Positions 45,554-57,039 of a stretch of 64,000 nt of DNA are shown piece after piece. Numbering within the stretch: position 1 is the first letter of the stretch; each line of letters opens with the position of its first letter. This DNA comes from Algoriphagus sp. (GTDB lineage: Bacteria; Bacteroidota; Bacteroidia; Cytophagales; Cyclobacteriaceae): positions 62,001 through 126,000 of the forward strand of contig NZ_JABXIN010000003.1 in assembly GCF_013373065.1 (NCBI RefSeq), in the 5' to 3' direction. The notes under the pieces were generated by a model, which had not been told where the DNA came from, did not search any database, and was given only the letters and a program-made list of their open reading frames with translations. The position numbers and the translations under genes are program-made.

Positions 45554-46135
45554 TTATTTCCAGTTACCTTCAGTAGAAGCGTCAGTTCTGGATCCTACGC
45601 GTAAAGCTTTTTCGTTATTGTTTAATCTTCGCTCTGGGTTGATCGGAGCTGGATCACGAATTTCGAATACGTTGATCTGATAATTGTTTCGCTCGATTTT
45701 GTCTGCGAAGAATTCGAACACTTTTCCTCCTGAACCTGGAACTACTGCCAAAGCTTCTAAATTAAAGTCAGGATATTTCCGCTCGTTGAATAGGGAATCA
45801 ATTACAGGTACAGATCCCAAGGTATCGAAAGTAACGGTAGTTTCTTCCTTACCATAATCCAACAATTTGGTAGTTTCAGTTCGCTGGATCAACCAGATTT
45901 CACCTTCAGTGATAAAGGTTTTTAAACTATCCCAAGTTGAGGCATATTTTCCGTTGGAAGCTTCATAAGCTAGTTGGGCGTCTCGAAGCATTTGAAGTTT
46001 TTCGATAATAGCTGCTTCTACAAGCGCGATTCTTTTTTCTTCTTCAACGACGTCATCGACTCCTTTCCATAGGAGATATCCGAGACCTAAGGCTGCCAGC
46101 AAGAAGACGAAGGAAAGTACTTTGGTTAGATTCAT
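45554..46135 (-). CDS. Membrane-anchored hypothetical protein upstream of DUF3822/coaD
   Basis: This 193-residue protein starts with one hydrophobic helix (about residues 5-24) followed by a long alpha-helix ending in MLRDAQLAYEASNGKYASTWDSL. A single N-terminal helix followed by A-x-x-x-Y-x-x-x-x-G-x-Y is reminiscent of pseudopilins, but there is no clear prepilin peptidase site, so this may be coincidence. The rest is a soluble, probably periplasmic domain. I do not recognise a function. It is the first gene of the operon with DUF3822 and coaD. Confidence 0.75.
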   Translation of the reverse strand: MNLTKVLSFVFLLAALGLGYLLWKGVDDVVEEEKRIALVEAAIIEKLQMLRDAQLAYEASNGKYASTWDSLKTFITEGEIWLIQRTETTKLLDYGKEETTVTFDTLGSVPVIDSLFNERKYPDFNLEALAVVPGSGGKVFEFFADKIERNNYQINVFEIRDPAPINPERRLNNNEKALRVGSRTDASTEGNWK

Positions 46136-46187
46136 TTTAGTTAGAATTTTAAAATCTAGGTAAGGTTGATGGTGTTTTTAAACCGTG

Positions 46188-46697
46188 CTATTTTAGGTAT
46201 TTATTTTCAAAATTAAAATATCCTTTCCACAATCCTATATCTTCAAGGGATTTAATTCCCCAAAATACCTGATGGAGGGATTTTTTAGGGATTTTTTGGA
46301 TTTCGGATAGGCTTAACCATTCTATTGCTGTCAAGATTTGCTGCAGTCCTTCAAGTTCAGGATCCTTCCCTAATTGCATTTCTCCACCTAAATGTTTGAC
46401 CTCAAAAAACAATTCAATTGCATGAAGAGGTGGTTGAAGAAACTCGTGGACAAACAAAAATTTTTCTGCCTGCACTTCTAAGCCTGTTTCTTCTAAAAAT
46501 TCTCGCTGAAGATTCGTGGATGCATCAGATCCGAAGCGCATGCCTCCTCCTGGTACCGACCAGAATTCCTGCTGATCACCCATTTGGTGGCGAACCATAA
46601 GTATTTTTTCATCCTTGATAAGGATTCCATTTACCCGAGTCCGGAGACGGTTTCCGAATTTTGATTCGATTTGCTTCCCGATTTTGTCTGTTGTCAT
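46188..46697 (-). CDS. Nudix hydrolase (ADP-ribose pyrophosphatase-like)
   Basis: This 169-residue protein is a single Nudix domain. The Nudix box is GGGMRFGSDASTNLQREFLEETG: the glycine and REFLEETG parts match, while the first Glu of GX5E is replaced by Asp or is shifted, so catalysis should not be taken for granted. The N-terminal LRTRVNGILIKDEKILMVRHQ is typical of the family. Its start is 14 bases from the start of the divergent helicase gene. Confidence 0.85.
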   Translation of the reverse strand: MTTDKIGKQIESKFGNRLRTRVNGILIKDEKILMVRHQMGDQQEFWSVPGGGMRFGSDASTNLQREFLEETGLEVQAEKFLFVHEFLQPPLHAIELFFEVKHLGGEMQLGKDPELEGLQQILTAIEWLSLSEIQKIPKKSLHQVFWGIKSLEDIGLWKGYFNFENKYLK

Positions 46698-46711
46698 GTA
46701 CCTTCGTCTCT

Positions 46712-48136
46712 ATGGGTAAAGATAGGCAGGCTGAGGTAAAGCCATCCCGGTTTTTTTCAAAATATTTTCCCTTTGAGCCCACTCAAGGTCAGCATCAGTT
46801 TTTTTTAAAGATGGATGAATTCCTAATGATGGATTCAAAGGACAAGCCCACATTTGTCTTGAAAGGTTATGCGGGTACTGGTAAAACGAGTTTGATTTCC
46901 GCTTTGGTTAAAGTACTTCCCCACTTTTCCATGCGCTCCCTTTTATTAGCTCCTACTGGTCGAGCAGCGAAAGTCATGAGCAATTACAGTGGAAGAGCAG
47001 CATTTACCATTCATAAAATCATTTATAAGCCAAAAGGGGAGGTTTCCGGTCTTGGTTTGGGATTTGTCTTACAGAAAAACTATTTCAAGGATACCTTATT
47101 TATTGTGGATGAATCATCCATGTTGGCGGATGATGGGGGAATGTCAGGCAATTTGCTGGGTGACTTGATTCAATTTGTGTTCAGTGGAACGGGAAATCGC
47201 TTAATGTTGGTTGGCGATACCGCGCAGCTCCCTCCGGTAGGCAGTAATTACAGTCCTGCCTTGGAATCAGGTTATTTATTAAGACAATTCCGACTTTCTT
47301 CGGACCAGGTAGAATTGGTGGAGGTCATGCGTCAACGGACAGAGTCGGGAATATTGATAAATGCAACGAACCTTAGACAGCTTCTACAAACCGATAAACC
47401 CACAATTCAATTACGAACTTCCGGTTTTCCGGATATCTACCGAATGACAGGAGAGCGTTTGGAAGATGGGCTTCGCTATGCTTATGATAAGTATGGAACC
47501 GAAAATACAGTCATTGTAACCCGATCTAATAAGAATGCTGTTCAATACAATCAATATATCCGAAGAATCATCCATTTTTTCGAAAATGAAATCGATACAG
47601 GTGATCTCTTAATGATTGTAAAGAATAATTATACCTACATGGCGGAATCAGATCGGGTGAGTTTTTTGGCAAATGGTGATATGGTAGAGATCATGAAAAT
47701 CCGGAATTTTGAAGAGCTTTATGGATTTCGATTTGCCACTTTAGAGTTGCGCTTATTGGATTATGAGGAGGAGCCTCCTTTTGAGGCCAAAGTCCTGTTG
47801 GATACCCTGTATTCACCAGCTCCGTCCTTGACCCGAGAGCAATATCGAAGTTTATATGATCAGGTCGCTGAAGATTATCAAGATGTAGCATCCAAAAATG
47901 AGCGAATGGAATTGATTCGAAAAGACCCATATTTGAATGCTTTGCAAATCAAGTTTGCGTATGCCTTAACTTGCCATAAAGCCCAAGGGGGGCAATGGGA
48001 TGCGGTTTTTGTAGATCAAGGATACCTACCCGAAGAGCAAATAGATCGCGATTACATTCGATGGTTGTATACGGCAGTCACCCGGGCAAAGGAAGAATTG
48101 TACCTTTTAAATTTCCAGCCTGCATTTTTTGCTTAA
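46712..48136 (+). CDS. RecD-like ATP-dependent DNA helicase (UvrD/PIF1-type AAA)
   Basis: This 474-residue SF1 helicase has Walker A in LKGYAGTGKTS, motif II in TLFIVDESSMLAD, motif III LMLVGDTAQLPPVG, and the C-terminal UvrD_C_2-like ALTCHKAQGGQWDAV and YTAVTRAKEELYLL. It is shorter than RecD2 and lacks the N-terminal helical domains; it resembles a stand-alone family common in Bacteroidota. The start at 46712 (MGKDRQAEV) is preferred over 46661 because the latter lies within the divergent Nudix gene. Exact role (repair or replication) is not determined. Confidence 0.92.
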   Translation: MGKDRQAEVKPSRFFSKYFPFEPTQGQHQFFLKMDEFLMMDSKDKPTFVLKGYAGTGKTSLISALVKVLPHFSMRSLLLAPTGRAAKVMSNYSGRAAFTIHKIIYKPKGEVSGLGLGFVLQKNYFKDTLFIVDESSMLADDGGMSGNLLGDLIQFVFSGTGNRLMLVGDTAQLPPVGSNYSPALESGYLLRQFRLSSDQVELVEVMRQRTESGILINATNLRQLLQTDKPTIQLRTSGFPDIYRMTGERLEDGLRYAYDKYGTENTVIVTRSNKNAVQYNQYIRRIIHFFENEIDTGDLLMIVKNNYTYMAESDRVSFLANGDMVEIMKIRNFEELYGFRFATLELRLLDYEEEPPFEAKVLLDTLYSPAPSLTREQYRSLYDQVAEDYQDVASKNERMELIRKDPYLNALQIKFAYALTCHKAQGGQWDAVFVDQGYLPEEQIDRDYIRWLYTAVTRAKEELYLLNFQPAFFA

Positions 48137-48224
48137 GCATCTTTCCGCGGAGAAAAGAACCTTGGTCTGAATTTTGAATAACCTATGTAAAGTTGAATAT
48201 TTGAGAAATTAAACCAGGAAAGCC

Positions 48225-48620
48225 ATGAAAAAATTAGGATTATTATTTAGCGCACTTCTAATGGTAGTAGCATTTCAGATGCAGGCACAAGCTCAATCTG
48301 GTGCGGTTATTAGCTTCAAAGAAAAATCAGTGGACTTCGGTGATATTGTACAAGGTGCAAAAGTCTCCCATACCTTCGAATTGACAAATACAGGAGATGC
48401 CCCATTGGTTATTTCCAATGTTGCTGCTACTTGCGGTTGTACAGTGCCAAGTTGGCCAAAGGAACCTGTTGCTCCTGGATCAACTGCTAAAATTGAAGTT
48501 TCTTTCAATTCAGCAGGCAAAATGGGAAAACAAAATTCGATCGTTCGAATTTATTCAAATGCTTCCGAGCCGATTGAAAAAGTTTCTTTGATCTCGAATG
48601 TTTTGCCAAGAACCAAATAA
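48225..48620 (+). CDS. DUF1573 domain exported protein
   Basis: This 131-residue protein has a signal peptide (to about residue 24, MQAQAQS) and a DUF1573 Ig-like domain with the characteristic VAATCGCTVPSWP Cys pair and IVRIYSNA. Such proteins are abundant in Bacteroidota and thought to be periplasmic or secreted beta-sandwich modules; function is unknown. It is a single gene with a terminator downstream. Confidence 0.92.
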   Translation: MKKLGLLFSALLMVVAFQMQAQAQSGAVISFKEKSVDFGDIVQGAKVSHTFELTNTGDAPLVISNVAATCGCTVPSWPKEPVAPGSTAKIEVSFNSAGKMGKQNSIVRIYSNASEPIEKVSLISNVLPRTK

Positions 48621-48644
48621 TCATAAGATCACTTAATTATCTTG

Positions 48645-48676
48645 AAAAGCTGTTTCCATGAGAAGCAGCTTTTTTT
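48645..48676 (+). terminator. Rho-independent terminator after the DUF1573 gene
   Basis: A stem AAAAGCTG / CAGCTTTT extended inward by UUUC/GAAG with one G-U pair is followed by TTTTTTATTT. It lies about 25 bases after the stop. Confidence 0.88.
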
Positions 48677-48787
48677 ATTTCTACCAAATCAAAGAAAGGA
48701 TTGAGAAAAATGGATCAGTTTTCAATTCTTAAGAATTTGTAGAAATCTGAACTAGAAGAAGGAAATACAAGTTACTTTTCATCTCCT

Positions 48788-50533
48788 ATGAAAAATCAAA
48801 AAGAAAAAAAGGTAAGTATCCGAAAGGTATTTGCCACGATTGTCTGGCCTCGCAGGAAGCAGCTTTTTATTGGTTTAGTCTTGATCTTGATTAGCCGATT
48901 GTCGGGTTTGGTTCTCCCCGGGGCCAGTAAATACCTTATTGATGATGTTATTCCTTCCACTGACTTGAATCTTCTCAAATGGTTAATTCTGGTTGTGGTA
49001 GCCGCCATTGTGATCCAGTCCATTACTTCTTATGCTTTGACACAAATTCTCTCTGTTGAGGCTCAAAATCTGATTGCCAAACTTCGGTCTCAGGTTCAAA
49101 GTCATATCATTCGACTTCCGATTCGATTTTTTGACAATACAAAAACCGGGGAGTTGGTATCGAGAATTATGAGTGATGTTGAAGGGGTCCGAAATCTGGT
49201 GGGAACGGGGTTTGCCCAAATGATAGGAGGTGTTTTGACCGCTGTAATTTCCTTGGTCTTATTGATCAGTATTTCTCCTCTGATGACCTTGTATGTACTG
49301 GTTCCTGTTGCTGTTTTTGGATTAGTTTCCTTGAAAGCTTTTGGGAAAATCCGGCCTATTTTCCGGGAAAGGGGTAAAATCAATGCGCAAGTGACGGGAA
49401 GATTGACCGAAACCTTAGGAGGAATCCGAGTAATTAAGGGATTTAATGCAGAAAGTCAGGAAATAAAGACTTTTGAAAAGGGAGTTGATCAGCTCTTTCA
49501 AAATGTGAAAGCCAGCTTAACTGCTACTTCCTTTGTTACGTCGGCGGGTACACTTTTATTGGGTTTGGCCTCCGCAGGGATCATGGGAATTGGAGGATGG
49601 ATGATTATGGAAGGTAAAATGACTTTTGGGGACTTTTTGGCTTTTACCTTGTATTTAGGCTTTATGATCGCGCCGATTGTACAAATGTCCAATATAGGTT
49701 CACAGCTTACAGAAGCCTTCGCTGGTTTGGATCGGACAGAGGAAATCATGAACACGCCACTTGAATTTGAGGATACTCAGCGAACCATCGTTTTGGATAA
49801 ATTCCGGGGAGATATCCAATTTGAAAAGGTGTCCTTCGCCTATGAAGAAGGTAAAGAAGTTGTTCATGGAGTGAGTTTTGATGCACCTTCCGGTTCCGTT
49901 ACGGCACTGGTTGGAACCTCTGGTTCCGGGAAAACTACTATTGCTGGATTAGCAGCGAGTTTTTTAACTCCTGATTCCGGAAAAATCACCTTGGATGGTT
50001 TTGATTTAAATGAAATTACTCTTGAATCTTATCGATCCCGTTTAGGAGTGGTTTTGCAGGATGATTTTCTTTTTGAAGGTACGATACGGGAAAACATTCT
50101 TTTTCCAAGACCCGAAGCTTCTGAGGAACAGCTTCAGGCTGCTGTGAAAGCGGCTCATGTTTCAGAATTCACAGATCGATTTGAAGATGGCTTGGATACC
50201 TTGATAGGGGAGCGAGGAGTGAAACTTTCAGGCGGACAACGCCAGCGTATTGCTATTGCAAGGGCGATTTTGGCTGATCCAAGGATTTTGATACTGGATG
50301 AAGCTACCTCCAATTTGGATACAGAATCCGAGACCCTCATTCAAGCTAGTTTAAAAGAATTGATGAAGGGAAGAACCACCTTTGTAATTGCCCACCGCTT
50401 GAGTACGATTCGGCAGGCAGATCAGATTTTGGTAATCGAGCAAGGAAGGATAGTGGAGAGCGGAAAGCATGAGGAATTGATCGCGTTGGAAGGAAGATAT
50501 TATCAATTGTATACCTATCAGGCTCGGATTTAA
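48788..50533 (+). CDS. MsbA-like ABC transporter, fused permease and ATPase
   Basis: This 581-residue protein is a half-transporter: a six-helix type IV exporter membrane domain (about residues 25-310) and a nucleotide-binding domain (about 340-575). The NBD has Walker A GTSGSGKTT, signature LSGGQRQR, Walker B ILILDEATS and switch His in VIAHRLS. Families of this kind export lipids, peptides or drugs, and MsbA flips lipid A; which applies here is unknown. The gene is alone. Confidence 0.93.
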   Translation: MKNQKEKKVSIRKVFATIVWPRRKQLFIGLVLILISRLSGLVLPGASKYLIDDVIPSTDLNLLKWLILVVVAAIVIQSITSYALTQILSVEAQNLIAKLRSQVQSHIIRLPIRFFDNTKTGELVSRIMSDVEGVRNLVGTGFAQMIGGVLTAVISLVLLISISPLMTLYVLVPVAVFGLVSLKAFGKIRPIFRERGKINAQVTGRLTETLGGIRVIKGFNAESQEIKTFEKGVDQLFQNVKASLTATSFVTSAGTLLLGLASAGIMGIGGWMIMEGKMTFGDFLAFTLYLGFMIAPIVQMSNIGSQLTEAFAGLDRTEEIMNTPLEFEDTQRTIVLDKFRGDIQFEKVSFAYEEGKEVVHGVSFDAPSGSVTALVGTSGSGKTTIAGLAASFLTPDSGKITLDGFDLNEITLESYRSRLGVVLQDDFLFEGTIRENILFPRPEASEEQLQAAVKAAHVSEFTDRFEDGLDTLIGERGVKLSGGQRQRIAIARAILADPRILILDEATSNLDTESETLIQASLKELMKGRTTFVIAHRLSTIRQADQILVIEQGRIVESGKHEELIALEGRYYQLYTYQARI

Positions 50534-50591
50534 TTACAAGTCTTTCAGCTGATGTTGATACTTTATCCTTCGAATGGGAGAGAGGATTTTG

Positions 50592-50599
50592 TATTTTTG
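50592..50599 (+). promoter_or_regulatory. Candidate -7 promoter box of the UpxY-like gene (TATTTTTG)
   Basis: TATTTTTG fits TAnnTTTG and lies 24 bases before the ATG at 50624. No TTG is found at the usual -33 spacing. It supports starting translation at 50624 rather than at the ATG at 50609. Confidence 0.4.
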
Positions 50600-50623
50600 T
50601 AAACCCAAATGAAAACGGAAGAG

Positions 50624-51142
50624 ATGAACGAATTGAAATGGTACGTGATGTACACGGCATCACGATCTGAGAAAAAAGTAGCTAACAGATTAAGAGAGAA
50701 AGGGTGGGAGGTTTATCTGCCTTTGGTTACTGAACTTCGACAATGGTCAGATCGGAAGAAGAAAGTGGAACGACCCCTTTTCAATGGATATGTTTTTGTA
50801 AAAACTAGTCGAAATCAGCTCTGGGAATGTTTGCAGGTTCCTGGTTCGGTCAAGTTTGTTCATTTTTCAGGAAATCATGCAACGGTCCGGGAAGAAGACT
50901 TGGACAAAATTCGCCGTGTGGTGGAGACTGGAGTTGCTGTTGAAACAGATGGTGGAGATATCGAGCCGGGAGAACAAGTACAGGTTATGGGAGGACCTCT
51001 TCAAAATATGGTTGGAGAATGTATTGAAAAGGGGAATAAGGATTATTTTGTTATTCGGATTCCTGGAATTTATCAGAACATGCTGATCAATGTTCCTCGA
51101 AAATTTTTACAAGTCCTTCCGAAAAAAGAAACCGCAGGTTAA
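50624..51142 (+). CDS. UpxY-type NusG-like transcription antiterminator
   Basis: This 172-residue protein is a specialised NusG paralogue of the UpxY/RfaH-like group. The NGN domain covers the first about 105 residues (WYVMYTASRSEKKVANRL and FNGYVFVK) and a KOW domain ends it (EPGEQVQVMGGPLQNMVGECIEKG). UpxY proteins normally open capsule or exopolysaccharide operons and prevent premature termination. Here the next gene is on the other strand and no glycosyltransferase is visible, so it is an orphan with an unknown target. Confidence 0.9.
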   Translation: MNELKWYVMYTASRSEKKVANRLREKGWEVYLPLVTELRQWSDRKKKVERPLFNGYVFVKTSRNQLWECLQVPGSVKFVHFSGNHATVREEDLDKIRRVVETGVAVETDGGDIEPGEQVQVMGGPLQNMVGECIEKGNKDYFVIRIPGIYQNMLINVPRKFLQVLPKKETAG

Positions 51143-51174
51143 GTTCTTCTTTCACCTGTGATTCCGGAAAATTA

Positions 51175-51879
51175 TTACTCCAAGCCTTTAGGACGGAAGT
51201 ATCGTCTGTAAACGATTTGGGCTTGAAAAAGATGGTCCCCAAAACGGTTGAATCCTACGTTTCCATCAAGGTTGTCCGAAAAAGTCCAAAGCATGGTTCC
51301 TTCTCCGGCGATATCGGAGTAGGGGCCTATACTATAACTTAATCCAGCTCTTACGGGAACATAGCCTGTCGTTACTTGGTGCTTGGTAGGAGTCTCCTCA
51401 GGGCTAAAAGATTTGGTTTGCTCTGTCATGATATGCATAATCCCTAAGCCAACCCCACCGTACAAATTCACTCGGGTACGGTGCATATGATTGGAAAATG
51501 GAATTAAGTTCAGGTTGGGCATGATGTCAAAGAAAAAAGCAGGACCTTTTGCGGTAAAGGAGGCGAAATCTGCAAACCAAGCATCCCGAATAGGTGTACT
51601 TGGATTGCCCCCACTGCTAATGAATTGTACTCCTAGAGTCGATCGCAGATCAAAGGCTGCACTTAATTTTTTACTTAAAGCAACTGATATAGCTGGTTTA
51701 ATTTCAAAATTAAAATCCCGGTATTGACCACCATTATCCAAATAGGCAAAAGAGGGCCCTACGCCGACGGTGAGAATATTATTTCTTGATATACGCTCCT
51801 TATAAAAATTTTGAGCTTTTGCCAAAAATGGAAAAGTTATAAAAAAGATGAGAAAGGAAAATTTGATCAATGAACTCAT
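51175..51879 (-). CDS. Outer membrane beta-barrel protein, hypothetical
   Basis: This 234-residue protein has a signal peptide (FFITFPFLAKAQ) and alternating polar/hydrophobic strands ending in a terminal aromatic-rich segment (FQAQIVYRRYFRPKGLE). It is probably an outer membrane barrel of the porin-like or PorT-like size class, but I do not assign a family. The ATG at 51879 is chosen over 51939 because it gives the signal peptide. It is transcribed alone. Confidence 0.75.
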   Translation of the reverse strand: MSSLIKFSFLIFFITFPFLAKAQNFYKERISRNNILTVGVGPSFAYLDNGGQYRDFNFEIKPAISVALSKKLSAAFDLRSTLGVQFISSGGNPSTPIRDAWFADFASFTAKGPAFFFDIMPNLNLIPFSNHMHRTRVNLYGGVGLGIMHIMTEQTKSFSPEETPTKHQVTTGYVPVRAGLSYSIGPYSDIAGEGTMLWTFSDNLDGNVGFNRFGDHLFQAQIVYRRYFRPKGLE

Positions 51880-52010
51880 GAAAATCAGTCCGTTACGTAA
51901 GGTTTTTAACAGATTCGAAAGTGACAACAAATATGCCAAGACTAGATTTGTTTGAAGTAAAAACTTCAGGAATTGCGAATTATTGCCCTCGATTTAAAAG
52001 AAATTTGATC

Positions 52011-52190
52011 TTATTCTTCTTCGAAGGCTTTTTGAATTTCTTCCTCAGTTTCTTTCAGTTTTTCTTTGCAGAATTTTACCAAATCGGCAGCTTCCTTCAC
52101 CAAATCGGAAAGTTCATCAACACTTTTTTTGCCTTCTTCCAATTGACTGAGAATGAGTTCCAGTCGTTCAATAGCTTCATTGTACTTCAT
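52011..52190 (-). CDS. xseB: Exodeoxyribonuclease VII small subunit
   Basis: This 59-residue helical protein begins MKYNEAIERLELILSQLEEGK, the XseB signature, followed by DELSDLVKEAADLVKFCKEKL. Several XseB subunits bind one XseA to form exonuclease VII, which degrades single-stranded DNA. The start at 52190 lies inside the last codons of xseA, so the genes overlap by 14 bases and are translationally coupled. Confidence 0.93.
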   Translation of the reverse strand: MKYNEAIERLELILSQLEEGKKSVDELSDLVKEAADLVKFCKEKLKETEEEIQKAFEEE

Positions 52191-53505
52191 GATTGCTTTT
52201 ATTTTGGATCTTGTCGATCGTACTCTGTATGATAGTTTTGGCACTGATGGTAGTAAGGTGGTCACCCACTTTTGGGTCTGCTAAATGAATGGGCATGCCC
52301 TCTAGTTCTGTTCGTGTATATCCTCGATTTAGAATGGCTTGTGGGTCCAGCTGATGCAGCATTTTTTCCATACTGGAAAGTTGTTGATCATGATATCGCA
52401 ATAGTTGGGAAGAATAGGATTGAATGTCTTTTTGGAATTTGGACACTTCCTCCTTTTGCTTCTCAAGTTGGGCTATGGTGGTTCGCTCAAGTCTTGTTTT
52501 TTGATGGTTGATCTTTTCCTTTTCCAATCGTATCTGTCCCGTCACGACTCCTTTCAGGCGTTGTGAAAATACCTCAACTTGGTTATGTGCAAATTTGAGG
52601 TATTGGTTGGTGATTCGATCTATTTTGGAAGCTAATAGGAGTAAGTTTTCCTCAAAAATCCGGAAGCTGGATAATATGAACTCTGCTACAGCTGTGGGGG
52701 TTTTGAGTTTCGAATGGGCAACCAAATCAGCGATAGTTTCATCCCGTTCGTGGCCAATCCCTGTTAGCACTGGAAGCTTGCAATTTGCAATTTTTACAGC
52801 CAGGTAATAGTCGTCAAAGCAATCGAGGTCGAGTTGTGCACCCCCTCCCCGGATAATTATCAAAGCCTCTAATCCAAGTTTTTCTGCTTTTTTTTCAGCC
52901 TTTTCGATTGCAGTGATTAAGCTGCCAACAGCCTCATTTCCTTGCATCAGGGAAGGGAAAAGGCGATGGTATACCTGATATCCGTATGGGTTTTGCTCCA
53001 ACTGATTTACAAAATCTCCATAACCCGCGGCTGTTGCACTTGAAATGATCCCGATTCGTTGAATTACCTTCGGAAGAGGACGGGTTGCATTGAGTCGTAG
53101 AATGCCTTCTTTGGTTAATCGCTCAATTGTTTCCTGACGGATTCTGGCACGTTCCCCGAGTGAAAATGAAGCGTCAATGTCTTTGATGTTTAGACTGAAG
53201 CCATAGACCGGGTGAAAGGTGACCTGTACTTGAGCGAGAATTTTCATCCCATTTTTGAGGCCAGAACCAGTCAAGCTTTCAAATCTCGCTGCAATGCTTC
53301 TGTAGGTAAATTGCCAACAGTTGCTTCGCATTTTCGCTAGAACCTGCGAACCTTGCTTTTCCGCCAACTCAAAATAGGCATGGCCTTGGGCGGCTACTCG
53401 GAAGTCTGCAATCTCTCCAATGACCCAGTAGGATGGGCTCAATTCATTTTCCAAGGTGGATTTGATGAGCTGACCTAACTCAGAAATGGAAAGGGCATTC
53501 TGCAT
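52177..53505 (-). CDS. xseA: Exodeoxyribonuclease VII large subunit
   Basis: This 442-residue subunit has an N-terminal OB-fold (SYWVIGEIADFRVAAQGHAYFEL), a catalytic domain with GIGHERDETIADLVA, LIIIRGGGAQLDLDCFDD and GIISSATAAGYGDF, and a long coiled-coil tail that binds XseB. Together they process single-stranded DNA ends in repair. It follows dapA by 6 bases and overlaps xseB by 14, forming the operon dapA-xseA-xseB. Confidence 0.96.
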   Translation of the reverse strand: MQNALSISELGQLIKSTLENELSPSYWVIGEIADFRVAAQGHAYFELAEKQGSQVLAKMRSNCWQFTYRSIAARFESLTGSGLKNGMKILAQVQVTFHPVYGFSLNIKDIDASFSLGERARIRQETIERLTKEGILRLNATRPLPKVIQRIGIISSATAAGYGDFVNQLEQNPYGYQVYHRLFPSLMQGNEAVGSLITAIEKAEKKAEKLGLEALIIIRGGGAQLDLDCFDDYYLAVKIANCKLPVLTGIGHERDETIADLVAHSKLKTPTAVAEFILSSFRIFEENLLLLASKIDRITNQYLKFAHNQVEVFSQRLKGVVTGQIRLEKEKINHQKTRLERTTIAQLEKQKEEVSKFQKDIQSYSSQLLRYHDQQLSSMEKMLHQLDPQAILNRGYTRTELEGMPIHLADPKVGDHLTTISAKTIIQSTIDKIQNKSNHEVQ

Positions 53506-53511
53506 GGTTTT

Positions 53512-54372
53512 TTAGATCGATTGATGAGCTTTTTTGATTTTTTGGCGGAGCTCCAAACTCGCCTTTACCAAAGGTAAACGGACTTGATCACCACAAATAC
53601 CAATTTCTTTCAAAAGAAATTTTAGACCCACAGGATTTCCTTCTGCATACATCAGTGGGTTGATTTCCAATAAAGAAAGGGTTGCGTTTTTCTTTTCTAC
53701 AGGAGTTCCTTGGGTAATTTTTTTGAAAATTTGGGGATAAGCATTTGCCAGCACTGAAATCACGCCCACTCCCCCGATGCTTTCCATAGACGCTGTTAAC
53801 ATATCGTCACCTGAAATCAACAAGAAATCATGAGGCTTTTTAGATGCGATTTCCATGCATTGAGTTAAATCGCCTGAAGCTTCTTTTATCCCGATGATAT
53901 TGGAATGTTGAGCTAAGGTGAGGGTAGTAGTAGCAGAAAGATTAGATCCAGTTCTACCCGGTACATTGTATAGTATTACAGGAACCGGACAGGCATCAGC
54001 TAGCGCTTGGTAGTGTGCGATAATTCCTGCTTGAGAGGGCCTGTTGTAATAAGGACTTACTGATAAAATTGCATCAATTCCTTCAAAATCGGTTTCATTG
54101 ATTTCATCTACCAGGGCTTGGGTATTATTTCCCCCAAGTCCGTAAACGATAGGAACTCGCCCTTTATTTATTGAAATTGCCTCTTGAAGAACTTGCTTTT
54201 TCTCTTCCTTGGAAAGGGTAGCTACTTCCCCGGTGGTTCCCAGTACAACCAAATAATCAACCCCTCCTTCAAGGCAATGCTCAATCAATTTGGCAAAGGC
54301 TTGAAAATCAACATTTCCATCCTCCAAAAAAGGAGTTATTAAAGCAACACCCGTTCCGTGAAAATTCTTCAT
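53512..54372 (-). CDS. dapA: 4-hydroxy-tetrahydrodipicolinate synthase
   Basis: This protein of about 286 residues catalyses the first committed step of lysine and diaminopimelate synthesis from pyruvate and aspartate semialdehyde. Visible motifs are GVALITPF, VVLGTTGEVATL, LYNVPGRTG with the catalytic Tyr, and IIGIKEASGD with the Schiff-base Lys. ATGs at 54381 and 54372 are both possible; 54372 is preferred because a -7 box lies only 15 bases above the first. It heads the operon with xseA and xseB. Confidence 0.96.
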   Translation of the reverse strand: MKNFHGTGVALITPFLEDGNVDFQAFAKLIEHCLEGGVDYLVVLGTTGEVATLSKEEKKQVLQEAISINKGRVPIVYGLGGNNTQALVDEINETDFEGIDAILSVSPYYNRPSQAGIIAHYQALADACPVPVILYNVPGRTGSNLSATTTLTLAQHSNIIGIKEASGDLTQCMEIASKKPHDFLLISGDDMLTASMESIGGVGVISVLANAYPQIFKKITQGTPVEKKNATLSLLEINPLMYAEGNPVGLKFLLKEIGICGDQVRLPLVKASLELRQKIKKAHQSI

Positions 54373-54395
54373 TGTTCGCATTTAAATTCGAGCTG

Positions 54396-54403
54396 CAAAG
54401 ATA
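54396..54403 (-). promoter_or_regulatory. Candidate -7 promoter box of dapA (TATCTTTG on minus strand)
   Basis: TATCTTTG is a perfect match to the TAnnTTTG form. A TTG occurs further upstream at a spacing of about 24 bases, slightly long. The leader to the ATG at 54372 would be about 18 bases. Confidence 0.5.
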
Positions 54404-54472
54404 AGGTCTTCTACACTTTTGAAAGACCAATCGTCAAAAAAGGAACGGAGCTGGTAGAATTTCTGAGTGAAA

Positions 54473-57004
<2,532 letters not shown>

Positions 57005-57039
57005 TTACCTTTGTGATGTTTCGCTGCCAGAATTTTCAA

